Assembly (NCBI RefSeq): GCF_947255005.1
Contig: NZ_CAMYFI010000051.1
Span: 1-16,091, forward strand
Direction: 5' to 3'
Length of the DNA: 16,091 nt
Source: an uncultured Tessaracoccus sp.
GTDB taxonomy: Bacteria > Actinomycetota > Actinomycetes > Propionibacteriales > Propionibacteriaceae
Below are positions 14,765 to 16,091 of the stretch, one piece after another (the stretch's first letter is position 1; every line of letters begins with the position of its first letter). The position numbers were made by a program, and so were the translations under genes. The notes beneath the pieces are model-generated. The model saw only the letters and a program-made list of their open reading frames with translations, ran no database searches and was not told the origin of the DNA.

Positions 14765-16027
14765 ATGTTGCACACCCATCTCGTCACCGCGCGGCGATTT
14801 GCCCTGAGGGCCGTGCTCGTCGCGGTGGGTGCGATGGTCGTGGCGCTCCTCGCGGGATTCGTGCTGTTCCCGCCAGCGTGGAAGGGGTCGGCGACGATCC
14901 AGACTCAGCTCGTCGGCACCGCATCCGGCGACACGAGGCCTGACCTGGCGTCCACCACCGAGCTCATCAGCACAGCGCAGACGCTGCTCCAGTCTCCGCG
15001 AGTGATGGGGCCCGCAGGAGCGAAACTCGATCCTCCGCTGAACGCCGCAGCGCTCACCAACCGCGTTGAGCTCAACGCCCCGCCCACGAGCCTCGTGATG
15101 GTGCTGCAGACGAGCGCAACGAGCACGTCGGAGGCGGAGGCGACGGTGCGTGCCATCGCCGAGCAGTTTCGCGAGGAGCTCGAGGCCGTGCCGCTGCGCT
15201 CCTCCGACGGCCAGGTGAGCCTCCAATGGCGCTCGGTGGATTACGAGGTGGAGCCCGACGCCAGCGCTCAGGCAGGCCCGGCACGACGCGTCAGCTCCGC
15301 AGCATTAGCGGGCGTGCTCGTCGGCCTGGCGTATCTCATTTCGTGCGTCGCGCTCGACGGCAAGGTGCGCTCGCACCGGCAAATCGCAGACATCACGGAC
15401 GACTCCATCGTGGCCTTCATGGACCCGGAGCCGACCCCCAGGCAGGCCGACCGCTTGGCGGGCTCCATGCGTTTCCTCATCCCTCGCAATGTGGCGCAGC
15501 CGGTGATCGCAGTCGCGGCCCTCACCGACGCGCACCGCTCGGCCGCGCTCAGCCAGGGGCTCGCCGACGCGCTGCGTCGGCAGGAAACCGACACGTTGGT
15601 GGTGGACGCGGACCTGCGCGGCACACCGCTAGGCGTCGGCCCGGAGGGTTTCGTGGATGTGCTGCTCGGGGGCGAGCCCAGTCCCCGCGACGGCGTGCTG
15701 ATGGCTGGGCAGCGGCCTCCGAACGCCATGGAATTGCTCGCCGGTGCCGACTGGGACGCCGTCATGGCGTCGCTTCGCCACGACGGGGTCACGCTCGTCA
15801 ACTGCGCTCCTCTGGCGCTCGCCTCCGATGGTGCCGTGGTGGCCAGCCGCTGCGACGCGGTGCTGCTCGTCGTCGCGGAGGACCGTGATCGTCGAAGCGA
15901 CTTGGCCGAGGCGAGGGCGTTGCTGGGTGCGCTGGAGACGCAGGTGGCGGGCATCGTGTACGAGAGCGCCCGGCCCATCAAGGCGTCGTCGGCTTACGAC
16001 GCGGGTGCGGCAGCGCTCGGGCGCTGA
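14765..16027 (+). CDS. Polysaccharide co-polymerase with degenerate BY-kinase domain (Wzz/Wzc-like)
   Basis: A 420-residue protein with the co-polymerase layout: an N-terminal membrane segment (about 13-36), an extracytoplasmic part that ends near 175, a second membrane segment (177-197), then a cytoplasmic domain related to bacterial tyrosine kinases. In that domain LVVDADLRG (278-286) matches the Walker A' motif and GFVDVLLGG (295-303) the following loop. The phosphate-binding Walker A is lost: AALTDAHRSAALSQGL (251-266) has no GKS/T, and the Walker B region LVNCAPLALASDGAVV lacks its aspartate. There is no tyrosine-rich tail. It likely acts in chain-length control without kinase activity. 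CAGGAG lies 4 bases before the ATG. Confidence 0.78.
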   Translation: MLHTHLVTARRFALRAVLVAVGAMVVALLAGFVLFPPAWKGSATIQTQLVGTASGDTRPDLASTTELISTAQTLLQSPRVMGPAGAKLDPPLNAAALTNRVELNAPPTSLVMVLQTSATSTSEAEATVRAIAEQFREELEAVPLRSSDGQVSLQWRSVDYEVEPDASAQAGPARRVSSAALAGVLVGLAYLISCVALDGKVRSHRQIADITDDSIVAFMDPEPTPRQADRLAGSMRFLIPRNVAQPVIAVAALTDAHRSAALSQGLADALRRQETDTLVVDADLRGTPLGVGPEGFVDVLLGGEPSPRDGVLMAGQRPPNAMELLAGADWDAVMASLRHDGVTLVNCAPLALASDGAVVASRCDAVLLVVAEDRDRRSDLAEARALLGALETQVAGIVYESARPIKASSAYDAGAAALGR

Positions 16028-16031
16028 GCAC

Positions 16032-16091
16032 TCACTGCTTCCCACCCCGCACGTCGGCGACGACGCCGCGCACGTGGGCGACGAACCGCGC
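16032..16091 (-). CDS. C-terminal end of an unidentified minus-strand gene
   Basis: The last 60 bases read on the minus strand as 19 codons to a TGA at 16032-16034, giving ARFVAHVRGVVADVRGGKQ. Composition fits coding DNA and it would end 4 bases from the co-polymerase stop, so the two converge. A glycosyltransferase or other surface-polymer gene is likely from context, but nothing can be said about its function. The frame has no start in the window. Confidence 0.5.
   Translation of the reverse strand, partial: ARFVAHVRGVVADVRGGKQ

Noticed and set aside
13427..15226. 599-codon minus-strand frame
   Set aside because: Low-complexity Arg/Gly-rich translation that crosses the Wzy-like gene in another frame and runs antisense to the co-polymerase gene.
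1..16091. CRISPR array, tRNA or rRNA genes, integrase or transposase
   Set aside because: Looked for on both strands; no regularly spaced repeats, cloverleaf-like sequence or recombinase motifs were seen.

Overview
The window is high-GC DNA with GTG and TTG starts, ATGA/GTGA stop-start overlaps, TANNNT-type -10 boxes and at least two apparently leaderless genes. This points to an actinobacterium (Actinomycetota). I cannot name the genus from the sequence. The content is a cell-surface polysaccharide locus built around a nonulosonic (pseudaminic-type) acid.

Layout. (a) 1-1318, minus strand: the start of an operon with a PseH-like N-acetyltransferase followed by a PseI-like pseudaminic acid synthase that runs off the left edge. 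(b) 1319-2697: a lower-GC insert with a DUF3800 gene (minus strand) and a poorly coding stretch. (c) 2698-5275, plus strand: four overlapping genes for an acyl carrier protein, an AMP-forming acyl/aminoacyl ligase, a FabG-like SDR reductase and a very small protein with phosphopantetheinyl-transferase motifs. (d) 5271-6082: two 81-bp direct copies of a palindromic repeat bracket an orphan excisionase-type HTH gene that has no toxin partner. (e) 6176-13384, plus strand: a long, mostly overlapping operon for a GT2 glycosyltransferase, a polysialyltransferase-like transferase with the DEG, HP and SST motifs, an ABC-2 exporter pair (Wzm/Wzt), a UDP-HexNAc 6-dehydrogenase, a GT4 glycosyltransferase and a Wzx-type flippase. 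(f) 13354-14661, minus strand: a Wzy/O-antigen-ligase-type membrane protein that converges on, and overlaps, the flippase. (g) 14765-16027, plus strand: a Wzz/Wzc-like polysaccharide co-polymerase with a degenerate BY-kinase domain. The last 60 bases hold the C-terminal end of a minus-strand gene.

Working model (inference). PseH and PseI, with genes outside the window, make an activated nonulosonic acid. The ACP, ligase, SDR and PPTase-like module makes a carrier-bound acyl group, perhaps a hydroxyacyl, that could decorate an amino group of that sugar in place of plain acetate. The GT2, GT4 and polysialyltransferase-like enzymes assemble a polymer that may also contain a hexosaminuronic acid from the dehydrogenase. 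Export could go through the ABC pair, the Wzx/Wzy/co-polymerase set, or both for two different polymers. The acyl module next to the sugar synthase is the most novel part, followed by the repeat-bracketed cassette.
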